A DNA stretch of 64,000 nucleotides. Origin: Niallia circulans (GTDB lineage: Bacteria > Bacillota > Bacilli > Bacillales > Cytobacillaceae). Each line of letters opens with the position of its first letter. Position 1 is the stretch's first letter. Shown here in pieces: positions 54,930 through 62,986 of this stretch. Location: positions 2,332,001 through 2,396,000 of the forward strand of contig NZ_RIBP01000004.1 of assembly GCF_007273535.1 (NCBI RefSeq), in the 5' to 3' direction. Position numbers and translations under genes: made by a program. The notes under the pieces are model-generated. The model was not told the DNA's origin and ran no database searches. It saw only the letters and a program-made list of their open reading frames with translations.

Positions 54930-55250
54930 AAAAAGAGGCTGGGACATAAGTAAGTGAATCTGCATAAAAACCGAACTACTTAATCAACCAATTATTAAAT
55001 AGTTCGGCTTTTTTGTGTTTTTTAGTTTTAATACACTGATTAGAAAACTTAGTGGAATGGAGCGGAGGTCACTCGACTCCTGCGGGAAATAGAGGAAAGG
55101 CTTAGACCCCGCAGGCGATGCAGTGCAATGAAACGAACTAATTTTAAACCCATATACTATTTAGTCACGTGCTTCTTTTTTCAAATTTAGATGTAATTTT
55201 ATTATTCGTGTTTAGAAAGGTTATCTTTTGTTTTGTCCCAGCCTCTTTTT
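54930..55250. repeat. Dispersed repeat, copy 2, bounded by 17-bp terminal inverted repeats
   Basis: The element begins AAAAAGAGGCTGGGACA (54930-54946) and ends with the exact complement (55234-55250). Inside are a hairpin CCGAACTA/TAGTTCGG (54971-55007) with a T run and a core block (55051-55138) with CTCCTGCGGG paired with CCCCGCAGG. No gene is present. It lies 2 bases after the msrA stop and serves as its terminator. It resembles MITE-like intergenic repeats common in Bacillaceae. The stretch 55251-55331 has nothing recognisable. Confidence 0.8.
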
Positions 55251-55331
55251 CGTTCCAATATTAAAATTCTGTTTGCAAAAGTTTCAGAGCTTCAAACAAT
55301 CTTAAGCACTCTCTAATAAAGCATCTGCCTA

Positions 55332-56246
55332 TTATTTCATAACGTACTCCTGCAAAAAGTCATCAATTACTTGTTCGTATTCTTGCTTATTTTCATTATA
55401 GCTTTGAGCATGGAACCCGTTTAATGCAAGAAAAAGCTTCTTCGGTCCCTTTTTCTTTTCGAACAGCTTTTGTGTCATTTCAGGCAAAATAAAGGTGTCC
55501 TTTTCACTATGAATAAATAGCATTGGCTTCTCAATTTTATCAATTACAGCAATTGGGGAGACTTGGCGGATAGAATATCGCTGTCTGGCCCGCAGGACCA
55601 AATCAGCAATTGGCAGGAACAGATTTCCCGGCACCTTCATTTCAGCCTTGACTAAATGGTTCAATTGTTCACCAAAGTCGGAGAAAGGACAATCAGCAAT
55701 ATAAAAATCAGCTCCGTCCTCAACCATGCCAGCATATAAAATCATCGTGGCCGCACCCATTGACTCCCCGTGAATTCCTAAAAGAATGTCTTCGCCTTTA
55801 TCCGCCTTTAACCAATCAACAACCGCCTTTAAGTCGAATTTCTCAAAATGACCGAAGCTTGTTGTTTTACCGCCAGACTCGCCGTGCCTGCGATGATCAT
55901 AAATAATGACATTAAATCCTCTTTCTATAAACATATTCATATATTTGACGGAATTTAATTTGTTTTCTGTTACTCCATGAGCAATAATAATGTAGCACTT
56001 ATTTGGATATGGCTCTGTAGCAATTGCTTTTAACATATAGCCGTAAGGAGACGGAATACTTATTTCCCTTTTTTTTAATGTCTCCAATGTCACAGGATCA
56101 AGCCTTCCGGCGGCTTTTTCTCTGTTAAATATAAATTCGTCCTCTTTTTTCTTCATATACATCAACCTATTTGTACAGTAAACACCGATGGATGTAAAAA
56201 ATATCAAGAATGAAAAGAAATAGCGAAAAAATTTTTTCACATTCAT
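55332..56246 (-). CDS. yqkD: Alpha/beta hydrolase YqkD
   Basis: 304 residues. One N-terminal membrane anchor (about 6-24), then an alpha/beta-hydrolase fold: IIAHGVTENKLNS, YDHRRHGESGG, nucleophile elbow GIHGESMGAA (Ser), acid FIHSEKDTFI and the His in GFHAQSY. Substrate unknown; orthologous in position to YqkD of B. subtilis. Divergent from the OsmC gene. Confidence 0.93.
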   Translation of the reverse strand: MNVKKFFRYFFSFLIFFTSIGVYCTNRLMYMKKKEDEFIFNREKAAGRLDPVTLETLKKREISIPSPYGYMLKAIATEPYPNKCYIIIAHGVTENKLNSVKYMNMFIERGFNVIIYDHRRHGESGGKTTSFGHFEKFDLKAVVDWLKADKGEDILLGIHGESMGAATMILYAGMVEDGADFYIADCPFSDFGEQLNHLVKAEMKVPGNLFLPIADLVLRARQRYSIRQVSPIAVIDKIEKPMLFIHSEKDTFILPEMTQKLFEKKKGPKKLFLALNGFHAQSYNENKQEYEQVIDDFLQEYVMK

Positions 56247-56553
56247 TCCCCCGAATAAAATAATTTCATTTAAAAAACTACTATGAGTTTACCATTATTT
56301 TCTAAAGAAACAAAGCAGACAATAATAGAAAAATATCACCTTTTACGGTTACCGACACATATACAAAACTAAGGATACCCGTAATTTGGCAGATTTAATC
56401 AGAGACCGTGCGTTAAAAAGGTATACCCACTAAAAATAGCAGGAATAGTAACAGTATACGGCTTGTTCGATTACGTGACACACCGTTTTTCCCGAAAATA
56501 GAGCCTGTTAGTGGAGGGGAAGCGTGGAAATGAACGGGATCTAAAAAATATGT

Positions 56554-56559
56554 TATGAT
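56554..56559 (+). promoter_or_regulatory. Extended -10 of the OsmC-family gene
   Basis: TGTTATGAT forms an extended -10 with a weak -35 (TGAACG, 17 nt upstream), about 35 bases from the ATG. The remainder of the 346-base gap 56247-56592 shows nothing recognisable. Confidence 0.4.
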
Positions 56560-56592
56560 ACAAGCAAGTGCAAACAGAAAGGTTGATCATTA

Positions 56593-57042
56593 ATGGCAGA
56601 GCATCATTTTCATTTAAAGGCGAACTGGCCTGGGCTTCGCAATGATATCGGTACAATTGAAAGCGGGAACTTAAAAACGCAAATTTCTATCCCGCAAGAA
56701 ATGGATGGGCCAGGTGTCGGGACAAACCCTGATGAAATGCTTTTAGGTGCGGCAGCAACTTGTTTCATTATAACGTTGGCTGCTATGATGGAAAGAAGCA
56801 ATTTAAACAAAAAAAGCTTAAACCTAGAATCGGAAGCGATTGTTGACGTGACAAACGGTATCTTTACATATAAAGAGATTATCCATCGTCCGACAATAAT
56901 ATTAAACGATGAAGCGACGCAAAAAGACGTGGCGCTTGCAGCAAGGCTTGCTGAGAAAGCAGAGGCATCCTGCATGATTACAAGAGCAATTAAAGGCAAT
57001 GTTAAAGTTAGTTTGGAAGAGACGATACGAATCGGTGACTAA
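56593..57042 (+). CDS. OsmC/Ohr-family peroxiredoxin-like protein
   Basis: 149 residues. OsmC fold with GTNPDEMLLGAAATCFIITLAAM (first conserved Cys, about residue 57) and AEKAEASCMITRAIKGNVKV (second Cys, about residue 128). The two cysteines suit thiol-based reduction of organic hydroperoxides. Closest in style to the SACOL1771/YmaD subgroup. It is 18 bases upstream of yqkE, so likely cotranscribed. Confidence 0.9.
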   Translation: MAEHHFHLKANWPGLRNDIGTIESGNLKTQISIPQEMDGPGVGTNPDEMLLGAAATCFIITLAAMMERSNLNKKSLNLESEAIVDVTNGIFTYKEIIHRPTIILNDEATQKDVALAARLAEKAEASCMITRAIKGNVKVSLEETIRIGD

Positions 57043-57060
57043 ATACTAGGGGAGATCAAA

Positions 57061-57309
57061 ATGAAGAAGAAACAAAACAGACAGACAAAAAAAGAAACTA
57101 GCGACAAGCCAGTCACACTTGGAGATATGCTAAATGAACAGCTTGCCAAGCAATTAAAGGATAAGAAGCAAGAACTTAAGGTGGAAGAGGAAGAAAGACT
57201 TAAAGCAGAAGAAGCAAGAAAAAAAGAAGAACGCCGCCAAAAAGAAAAAAACAAAAGCTTTGAAGAGCTTCTGAATGATACTTCGATGAACTGGAAAGAA
57301 TTCAAATAA
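57061..57309 (+). CDS. yqkE: DUF3886 protein YqkE
   Basis: 82 residues, extremely Lys/Glu-rich, with a likely continuous helix (about 25-70: LKDKKQELKVEEEERLKAEE and following). The conserved start KPVTLGDMLNE and end FEELLNDTSMNWKEFK mark the family. Function unknown. GGGGAG precedes the ATG. The IS3 remnant begins 14 bases after the stop. Confidence 0.88.
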   Translation: MKKKQNRQTKKETSDKPVTLGDMLNEQLAKQLKDKKQELKVEEEERLKAEEARKKEERRQKEKNKSFEELLNDTSMNWKEFK

Positions 57310-57358
57310 AAACAGCAGGAAGTGAAGTGACCCCATAAAGTTAGACATGGTTAGCTCA

Positions 57359-58205
57359 TTAGGCAGCTTCTGGGGCATGAGTTCGGTATTGAACCGGACT
57401 CATGCCTTTTAATTTTGCCTTAATTCGTATGTGATTATAGTAATAAATGTAGCTCTCCAGTTCTTGTTTAAAGTGCTCCATGTTTTCAAAATCGTGAAGG
57501 TAGAATAATTCCGACTTTAATAAACCAAAGAAATTCTCCATGACTGCATTATCCAAACAATTTCCTTTTCGCGACATACTCTGTGTAATTCCATGCTGTT
57601 TTAACACGTGACGATAATTACTCATCTGATAGTGCCAGCCTTGATCCGAGTGCAGAATAGGTTTCTCTCCTTCTGGCAAATCCTCCAATGCCTGATTCAA
57701 CATCTTGGATAGGGAATAGACAGGTCTTTTTTCTACGTTATAGGCATTGATTTCCCCATTGTATAAATCAAGAATAGGAGATAGGTAAAGCTTTTGTCCA
57801 AATAAGTGGAACTCTGTCACATCAGTTACCCACTTCTCATTCGGTTTGGTTGTCACGAAGTTATGCTTTAGCACATTGGGGGCTATTTGACCTACTTTCC
57901 CTTTATAGGAACGGTATTTTTTTATCCGAACCAAGGATTTTAGCCCAAGTTGTTTCATAAGGCGTATTACCGTCTTATGATCAATATATACACCACGATT
58001 TCTTAACTCTAGGTGAATCCGACGGTAGCGATAACGCCCCTTATTCGTGTGGTATATAAACTCAATGTGTTGCTTTATTTCTATATACTTATCCGGACGT
58101 TGTATTGCTTTTAATTGATAATAAAATAATAGGTGCTTTTTGCGATACCAGCTATTTTCATTAACTCTGTTATCGGGAATGATTTCCTTAGTTCGTATAT
58201 CGCCT
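57359..58205 (-). pseudogene. IS3-family transposase orfB (frameshifted)
   Basis: The DDE integrase core is intact in the last 199 codons: WVTDVTEFH (D), LHSDQGWHYQ (D) and the E of NAVMENFFGLLKSE, ending YYNHIRIKAKLKGMSPVQY. Upstream, the N-terminal HTH_21 part (KIAGIAKSTYY) is in another frame: a T appears to be missing from the T run at about 58123-58126, giving STYYF followed by a stop, while the next codons continue as YYQLKAIQRPDK. A -1 slip at the A-rich end of orfA would normally enter orfB. Confidence 0.85.
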
Positions 58206-58718
58206 TTATTTTTTCTTGTTTTGTAGCTTTTCCCTTTCCTGAACTAAGGCATTCAACTTTTTTAAGTAGGCATTCTCCATCTTTAAACGATAGATTTCTT
58301 CTTGAAGTTCCTTTACAGAACCTTTATCTAGTGTTTTCTTTGTTTTTTTCTGCGATTTTTCACTCATAAACGGACGCCCCTGTTTCTTCGGTTTTAGAGC
58401 GTCTATTCCGCCTTCTTCAAATGCCTTCCTCCACTTTAAAGTGGTTGGTGGAGATGGGTTATTAAAGATAGCTGCTGTTTCCTTGTTAGACGTCCCAGTT
58501 TCATTCATAAATTTCAATACGTCTAGTTTAAAGTCAACGGAGTAGTTTGTATAGCGTTTTTCAAAGGCTTTTTCTCCATGTAGCTTATATTGTTTAATCC
58601 AATCTTGAAAAAGAGCATAGTTAACCCCAATTTTTCTCGCTATCGTATTTACGCCATCATCACCATCTATCTATTCCAAAACGGCACTAATTTTTTCTTC
58701 TATCGAAAATTTGGCCAT
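58206..58718 (-). pseudogene. IS3-family orfA (nonsense mutation)
   Basis: Reading from ATG 58718 (AGGTG upstream) gives MAKFSIEEKISAVLE, then TAG at 58673-58671, then a continuing frame with the HTH (GVNTIARKIGVNYALFQDWI), a basic region and a leucine-zipper-like end (ELQEEIYRLKMENAYLKKLNAL). The frame ends at 58206 in AAG AAA AAA TAA, where an A-AAA-AAA slip would lead into orfB. The early stop would leave only a truncated OrfA, unless restarted downstream. Confidence 0.82.
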
Positions 58719-58731
58719 AAAAAAGACACCT

Positions 58732-58761
58732 CCAATTGTTAGACCTTTGTCTAACAATTGG
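58732..58761 (-). repeat. Hairpin in front of IS orfA
   Basis: CCAATTGTTAGAC (58732-58744) and GTCTAACAATTGG (58749-58761) pair perfectly with a 4-nt loop. In the orfA transcript this stem ends in the ribosome binding site GGAGGTG, so read-through transcripts from outside would hide it, a known IS control strategy. Confidence 0.7.
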
Positions 58762-58792
58762 GGTGCACTTCAATGCCATTGCTGTTTTATTA

Positions 58793-59704
58793 TTATCTAT
58801 GGTCTTGATAAATGGATGCCTTGGAAGCCTCCTGAATGATTTTCAATTCATCTGGAGTAAGTGGAGCACTGTTAACAGCATGAGCATTTTCTTGCAACTG
58901 CTGGACACTGCTTGCTCCAGCAATAACTGAGGCAACTGCAGGATTAGCAAGATTATATTGTACTGCTGCTTCCAGCAAGGAATGTTTGCCTGCGAATTTT
59001 TCCTTTAATAACTCTAATGTGGAGCGAAGTTCTTCTTCCGTATATTCCATATAGCCTTTTGAAGAAAGCTTTCTCGCAAAATTGTCACTAAGCAACCCTT
59101 TTGCAACAGGTCCACGTGCAACAACACTTATGCCATTTTCATGAAGTAGCGGCAATGCTTCTTCCTCTGGACGCCTGTCCAATACACTGTATTGCATCAT
59201 AACAGATACAATATTCGAACGTTTAACATATTCCTTGATGACATTTGGACGAATGGAAGAAATGCCGTAATAACGAATATAGCCTTCTTCCTTCAATTCC
59301 TCAAACGCTTCAATCGTTTCATCAATTGGGTCATCCAATGTTCCGCCATGAAGCTGATATAAATCAATGTAATCAGTGCCAAGACGCTTGAGGCTGTTTT
59401 TGGCAGCTTCCTTTATGTGGGATTTGCTGGCATCCCATGTCCAGCCTTCTGCACCTTCCTGCCATTTATTTCCTGCTTTACTGGCAATGATGATATCCTC
59501 GCGATTTTGCTTGAAGAATTTGCCGAGTAATTGCTCATTATGTCCGAAGTCATACAAATCCGCTGTGTCAAAATAATTAATACCAGCTTCCATTGCTGCC
59601 TCCAGCACAGGGAAAGCCGTTTTTTCGTCTGTTCCTAAGCTCATGCATCCAAGACCAAGTGCAGAAATATATAAATCAGATTGTCCTAAACGGTTCTTTT
59701 TCAT
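58793..59704 (-). CDS. yqkF: Aldo/keto reductase YqkF
   Basis: 303 residues. AKR signature: LGLGCMSLGT, GINYFDTADLYDFGHNEQLLG (Asp, Tyr), IIASKAGNKW (catalytic Lys), YIDLYQLHG (His), and ISSIRPNVIKEY. NAD(P)H-dependent reductase; substrate unknown. GAGAGGTG precedes two adjacent ATGs, and the second (59704) has the better spacing. The C-terminus is about 20 bases from the IS end, so the IS lies close but does not truncate it. Confidence 0.94.
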   Translation of the reverse strand: MKKNRLGQSDLYISALGLGCMSLGTDEKTAFPVLEAAMEAGINYFDTADLYDFGHNEQLLGKFFKQNREDIIIASKAGNKWQEGAEGWTWDASKSHIKEAAKNSLKRLGTDYIDLYQLHGGTLDDPIDETIEAFEELKEEGYIRYYGISSIRPNVIKEYVKRSNIVSVMMQYSVLDRRPEEEALPLLHENGISVVARGPVAKGLLSDNFARKLSSKGYMEYTEEELRSTLELLKEKFAGKHSLLEAAVQYNLANPAVASVIAGASSVQQLQENAHAVNSAPLTPDELKIIQEASKASIYQDHR

Positions 59705-59779
59705 CATAAACACCTCTCTCATGTTAAGCTTGCCTCTTTATTTTATCGAAAAGCAGGAGCAGAAGACAAAGGATGTGCC

Positions 59780-59932
59780 CTATTTTTTGTCTTCTTTTTT
59801 TCGTTGCAGTGTATCTGCTTCTATCCAGTCTTTAACAAACTTATAGTCTTTTTGATAATTTTTGAGCATATGACGCACTTGCCAAGCCTTGCCTGTCAGG
59901 ATAATTGCGTTTTTTTGTTTGTAAATCTTCAA
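59780..59932 (-). CDS. mciZ: MciZ, mother-cell inhibitor of FtsZ
   Basis: 50 residues starting at TTG 59932 (M-K-I-Y-K-Q), with GGAGG 6 nt upstream. The segment ILTGKAWQVRHMLKNYQKDY followed by KFVKDWIEAD matches MciZ of B. subtilis (40 residues, with GKAWEIRAKLKEYG and YVKDWI); here the C-terminus has about ten extra charged residues. MciZ caps FtsZ filaments in the mother cell to block Z-ring formation during sporulation. In B. subtilis mciZ lies in this same yqkF-nudF gap. A sigma-E-like -10, CATATATT (59989-59982), lies about 50 bases upstream; its -35 is weak. Confidence 0.88.
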   Translation of the reverse strand: MKIYKQKNAIILTGKAWQVRHMLKNYQKDYKFVKDWIEADTLQRKKEDKK

Positions 59933-60027
59933 GGATTGCCTCCGTTTCCTTCCCTTTTGGAAGGGGAAATAAGTATAATGAAATATATGAAAACTGGTTA
60001 AGTGAATAGAACAGGAGTGAAACACAG

Positions 60028-60570
60028 ATGGAAAATTTAGAAGAAAAAACAATCAGCACAAAGGAAATCTTCAAAGGAAGAATTATTTCTCTGCAAGTCG
60101 ATGAGGTGCTGTTGCCGAATGGGAATACTTCGACACGGGAAATCATTAAGCATCCTGGTGCGGTAGCTGTTATTGCCATCACAGAAGACAATAAGCTTGT
60201 TGTAGTGGAACAGTACAGAAAAGCCTTTGAAAAAGCGATTATTGAAATTCCGGCAGGTAAGCTGGAAAAGAACGAGGATCCTGCTGTTTGTGCAGGCAGG
60301 GAGCTTGAGGAAGAAACAGGCTACGGCTGTCAGGACTTGGAGCATATTACTTCCTTTTATACATCACCAGGATTTGCAGATGAACTAGTTCATGTCTACT
60401 TAGCAAAAGGACTGTATAAAAAGGAAGATGCAGCAGGACTTGACGAGGATGAGTTTGTAAACCTTATGGAAATCTCATTAGAAGAAGCGCTTCAGTTAAT
60501 GAAAGAGCAAAAAATTCTTGATGCTAAAACAATGTATGCTGTTCAATACTGGCAGCTCCTTGGAAAATAA
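60028..60570 (+). CDS. nudF: ADP-ribose pyrophosphatase (Nudix)
   Basis: 180 residues. Nudix box: G...E with AGRELEEETGYG (REx2EExG core) at about residues 92-103; IEIPAGKLEKNEDP before it and SPGFADELVHVYLA after it match ADPR pyrophosphatases. Hydrolyses ADP-ribose to AMP and ribose 5-phosphate. AGGAG precedes the ATG. The next gene begins 10 bases after the stop. Confidence 0.95.
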   Translation: MENLEEKTISTKEIFKGRIISLQVDEVLLPNGNTSTREIIKHPGAVAVIAITEDNKLVVVEQYRKAFEKAIIEIPAGKLEKNEDPAVCAGRELEEETGYGCQDLEHITSFYTSPGFADELVHVYLAKGLYKKEDAAGLDEDEFVNLMEISLEEALQLMKEQKILDAKTMYAVQYWQLLGK

Positions 60571-60580
60571 GGTGACAGGG

Positions 60581-61753
60581 ATGAAACACATATTTACAGA
60601 CTTGCATATTCATATTGGCAGAACAGCAAGCGGTAAAGCTGTAAAAATAACCGGATCTCGAACCTTAACCCTATTGAATATCATTGAATATGCGAGCTTT
60701 CAAAAGGGTCTTGATATGATTGGAATTATTGATTGTCATTCGCCTGAAGTATTAATGGAAATGGATACATACATAGAAGAAGGCAGAATGACGCAAAAGG
60801 CCGGCGGCGGTCTGGAAATGGATGGTATCACAATTATTCCTGGCTCTGAGTTAGAAATATATGACGATGCTTGTAGTGGACCTATCCATGTGCTCTGCTA
60901 TTTGCCGACATTGAATGCAATGAAGGAATTTTCCTTATGGCTGTCTGGCAAAATGAAAAATATTCAATTAAGTTCACAACGTATATATGTGACTGGAATT
61001 GAGCTGCAGCGAAAGGTGAAAAACCTTGGCGGCCTGTTTATTCCTGCACACATCTTTACACCGTTTAAGAGCTTGTATGGAAGCGGTGTGAAGCGATCGC
61101 TTTCAGAGGTTTTCGATCCGTCACTTATTGATGCAGTCGAGCTTGGCTTAAGTTCGAATACAGAAATGGCAGACAATATAAAAGAACTTCATGATTATCC
61201 TTATGTAACTAATTCAGATGCCCATTCACTGGCGAAACTCGGCCGTGAATATCAAATTTTGGAGCTGAAGGAAGCATCCTTTCAAGAGCTGGAAAAAGCA
61301 CTAAAGAGGATGGATGGCAGGAGAATCGTAGCGAATTATGGGATGGACCCATTGTTAGGCAAATACCATGAAACAGTGTGCTTGAAATGTCATAAGCCCT
61401 TAGGTGAAGATGAGGCTGCTTGTAGCAGCTGTGGCCATAAAATCGTGAAAAAAGGAGTTGCTGCAAGAATTCAGGAGCTTTCATCGTGCACTACGAAGCC
61501 TGAGCGGCCACCCTATATACACCAAGTCCCACTTGAATTCATCCCAGGTTTAGGAAACAAAACACTAGAGAAGCTACTTTCCTATTTCTCAACAGAAATG
61601 CAAATCATTCATGCTGCACCATATGAAAAGCTAGCAGAAATAGTTCCAGTTAAAATAGCAGACTATATCCAAGCAGCAAGAGAAGGCAACCTGTCCCTCA
61701 CAGTAGGAGGCGGAGGCCGTTATGGAAGTGTTTATATTAAGGAAGACAATTAA
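60581..61753 (+). CDS. yqxK: PHP-domain, endonuclease Q-like protein (YqxK)
   Basis: 390 residues. A PHP metallohydrolase domain (about 1-250) begins FTDLHIHIGRT and contains GIIDCHSPE, IPGSELEI, FIPAHIFTPFKSLYG and NSDAHSLAKLG, all with metal-binding His/Asp. A zinc ribbon follows with CLKCHKPLGE and CSSCGH (about 266-287). The C-terminus has a helix-hairpin-helix-like IPGLGNKTLEKLL. Archaeal EndoQ, with the same domain order, cuts at deaminated bases; B. subtilis YqxK is the relative. The ATG at 60581 follows AAGGTGA. Operon with nudF. Confidence 0.88.
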   Translation: MKHIFTDLHIHIGRTASGKAVKITGSRTLTLLNIIEYASFQKGLDMIGIIDCHSPEVLMEMDTYIEEGRMTQKAGGGLEMDGITIIPGSELEIYDDACSGPIHVLCYLPTLNAMKEFSLWLSGKMKNIQLSSQRIYVTGIELQRKVKNLGGLFIPAHIFTPFKSLYGSGVKRSLSEVFDPSLIDAVELGLSSNTEMADNIKELHDYPYVTNSDAHSLAKLGREYQILELKEASFQELEKALKRMDGRRIVANYGMDPLLGKYHETVCLKCHKPLGEDEAACSSCGHKIVKKGVAARIQELSSCTTKPERPPYIHQVPLEFIPGLGNKTLEKLLSYFSTEMQIIHAAPYEKLAEIVPVKIADYIQAAREGNLSLTVGGGGRYGSVYIKEDN

Positions 61754-61764
61754 TAAGCAAAACA

Positions 61765-62075
61765 GGCAGGAAGTAAGTATGTAACCTAATCCAAAACCGA
61801 CCCATTTTTTGATTAATGGGTCGGTTTTTTTGCGTTGTAGGTTCTCTTAATTACAATTATTAAGGATTTTAGTGGAATGGAGCGAAGGCCACTCAACTAC
61901 TAAGGGAAATAGAGCCGATTTAGCTCACATAGGCGAGGGCGAGCGCACAATGATACGAACAGAACTAATTTTTAAAGCCATACTCTATTTGATAATTTCA
62001 TGCTCTATTGTCTCAAATTAGAAATTATTTTTCGTGTTTAGAAAAGTTATATTTTATCTCCTCTCTTTTTAGCAT
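61765..62075. repeat. Dispersed repeat, copy 3 (diverged)
   Basis: It contains the hairpin CCGACCCATT/AATGGGTCGG (61797-61824) with a seven-T tail, which ends the yqxK transcript, and a core block (61871-61961: AGTGGAATGGAGCGAAGGCCACTCAA ... ACAATGATACGAAC, here split into parts). The 3' part (TCGTGTTTAGAAAAGTTATATTT) matches copy 2. The terminal repeats are eroded. The rest of the gap to spoIIM (62076-62194) has no gene; CATATGCT at 62134 could be a sigma-E -10 but no good -35 was found. Confidence 0.65.
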
Positions 62076-62194
62076 AAAAACTGGACTCTATAAGCTAAAT
62101 ATAATTTGGTAGAAAAATACTAGAGTTACTAGTCATATGCTGCGCTCTTGTTTCATAGAATGAAATAACAGATTGGCACAGAGGAGAGATAGCA

Positions 62195-62863
62195 ATGAAA
62201 AAAAATAAGTACCAGAACATTCTAGCAAATCATTTTCGAGAACATTCCTCCATTTATTTATTTATTGCAGTGTTGTTTTTAATGGGTGTCATATTTGGTG
62301 CAATTGTGGTTAATAGCCTGACATTAAGCCAAAAAGAAGATCTTTTCTATTATTTATCACAATTTTTCAGCCAAATTTCTAACGGCAAGGTTGCAGACAG
62401 CAAAGACTTGTTTATTCAGAGCTTTTCTCATAACAGTAAATTCATCGGCTTAATGTGGCTTCTAGGCATTTCAATTATTGGGTTGCCTGTTATTCTCATT
62501 TTATTATTTATAAAAGGAATGGTAGTTGGCTTTACAGTCGGATTTTTAGTGAACCAAATGGGATGGAATGGCTTTTTACTTTCCTTCGTTTCTGTATTAC
62601 CGCAAAATATCATTATCATTCCTGTGTTCATTATATCTGCAACATTAGCTGTGTCATTCTCCTTCAAGATGATCAGACAGCAATTTATGAAAAAAATGGG
62701 AGAACCGATGCTTCCGCTATTCGGGCGATACATGGTATTGTTGGTTGGGGCGATTGTTTCTTTAGTGATAGCTGCAGGTGTTGAAGCGTATATTTCTCCA
62801 GGGTTAATGAAATCCATTGTGAATATGGTTAACTCATTTATAGGCGGCTTTAGTTTATATTGA
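62195..62863 (+). CDS. spoIIM: Stage II sporulation protein M
   Basis: 222 residues with five predicted membrane segments and a conserved VLPQNIIIIPVFI stretch after GFLVNQMGW. Part of the SpoIIDMP peptidoglycan-remodelling machine that drives engulfment; it scaffolds SpoIIP and SpoIID in the mother-cell membrane. GAGGAGAGA precedes the ATG. Followed by fur, as in B. subtilis. Confidence 0.95.
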   Translation: MKKNKYQNILANHFREHSSIYLFIAVLFLMGVIFGAIVVNSLTLSQKEDLFYYLSQFFSQISNGKVADSKDLFIQSFSHNSKFIGLMWLLGISIIGLPVILILLFIKGMVVGFTVGFLVNQMGWNGFLLSFVSVLPQNIIIIPVFIISATLAVSFSFKMIRQQFMKKMGEPMLPLFGRYMVLLVGAIVSLVIAAGVEAYISPGLMKSIVNMVNSFIGGFSLY

Positions 62864-62868
62864 ATAAA

Positions 62869-62883
62869 TTATAATGATTTTAA
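62869..62883 (+). promoter_or_regulatory. Candidate PerR box upstream of fur
   Basis: TTATAATGATTTTAA matches the PerR box TTATAATnATTATAA at all but one position. A second, weaker match TTATAATAATTTTTA lies at 62909-62923. fur is a known PerR target in B. subtilis. Confidence 0.6.
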
Positions 62884-62947
62884 ATAACGAATAATTATTG
62901 ATTCTTATTTATAATAATTTTTATTAGGATTCTAATCCTTCTTCTGT

Positions 62948-62953
62948 TATAAT
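62948..62953 (+). promoter_or_regulatory. -10 element of the fur promoter
   Basis: Perfect TATAAT, with a weak -35 (TTAGGA) 18 nt upstream. Confidence 0.5.
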
Positions 62954-62986
62954 GATATGGACAGTGGCTAGGGAGGGACTTTCGGA

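Larger units (their letters stand above)
57323..58772 (-). mobile_element. Degenerate IS3-family (IS150-group) insertion sequence
   Basis: About 1450 bp. The ends are imperfect inverted repeats: TGAAGTGACCCCATAAAG (left) and TGAAGTGCACCCCAATTG (right, complement), both continuing to GTTAGAC. It holds orfA and orfB on the minus strand in the typical -1 arrangement. No target-site duplication is seen. Both frames are broken, so the copy is probably inactive by itself. It sits between the convergent genes yqkE and yqkF. Confidence 0.88.

Noticed and set aside
59761..59796. Terminator for mciZ
   Set aside because: AGAAGACAAA/TTTGTCTTCT pairs near the mciZ end, but the T run is on the plus-strand side, where no gene needs it.
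61765..62075. CRISPR-like or tandem repeat structure at the dispersed repeats
   Set aside because: The copies are kilobases apart, single and not interspaced by spacers; they fit an interspersed repeat family.
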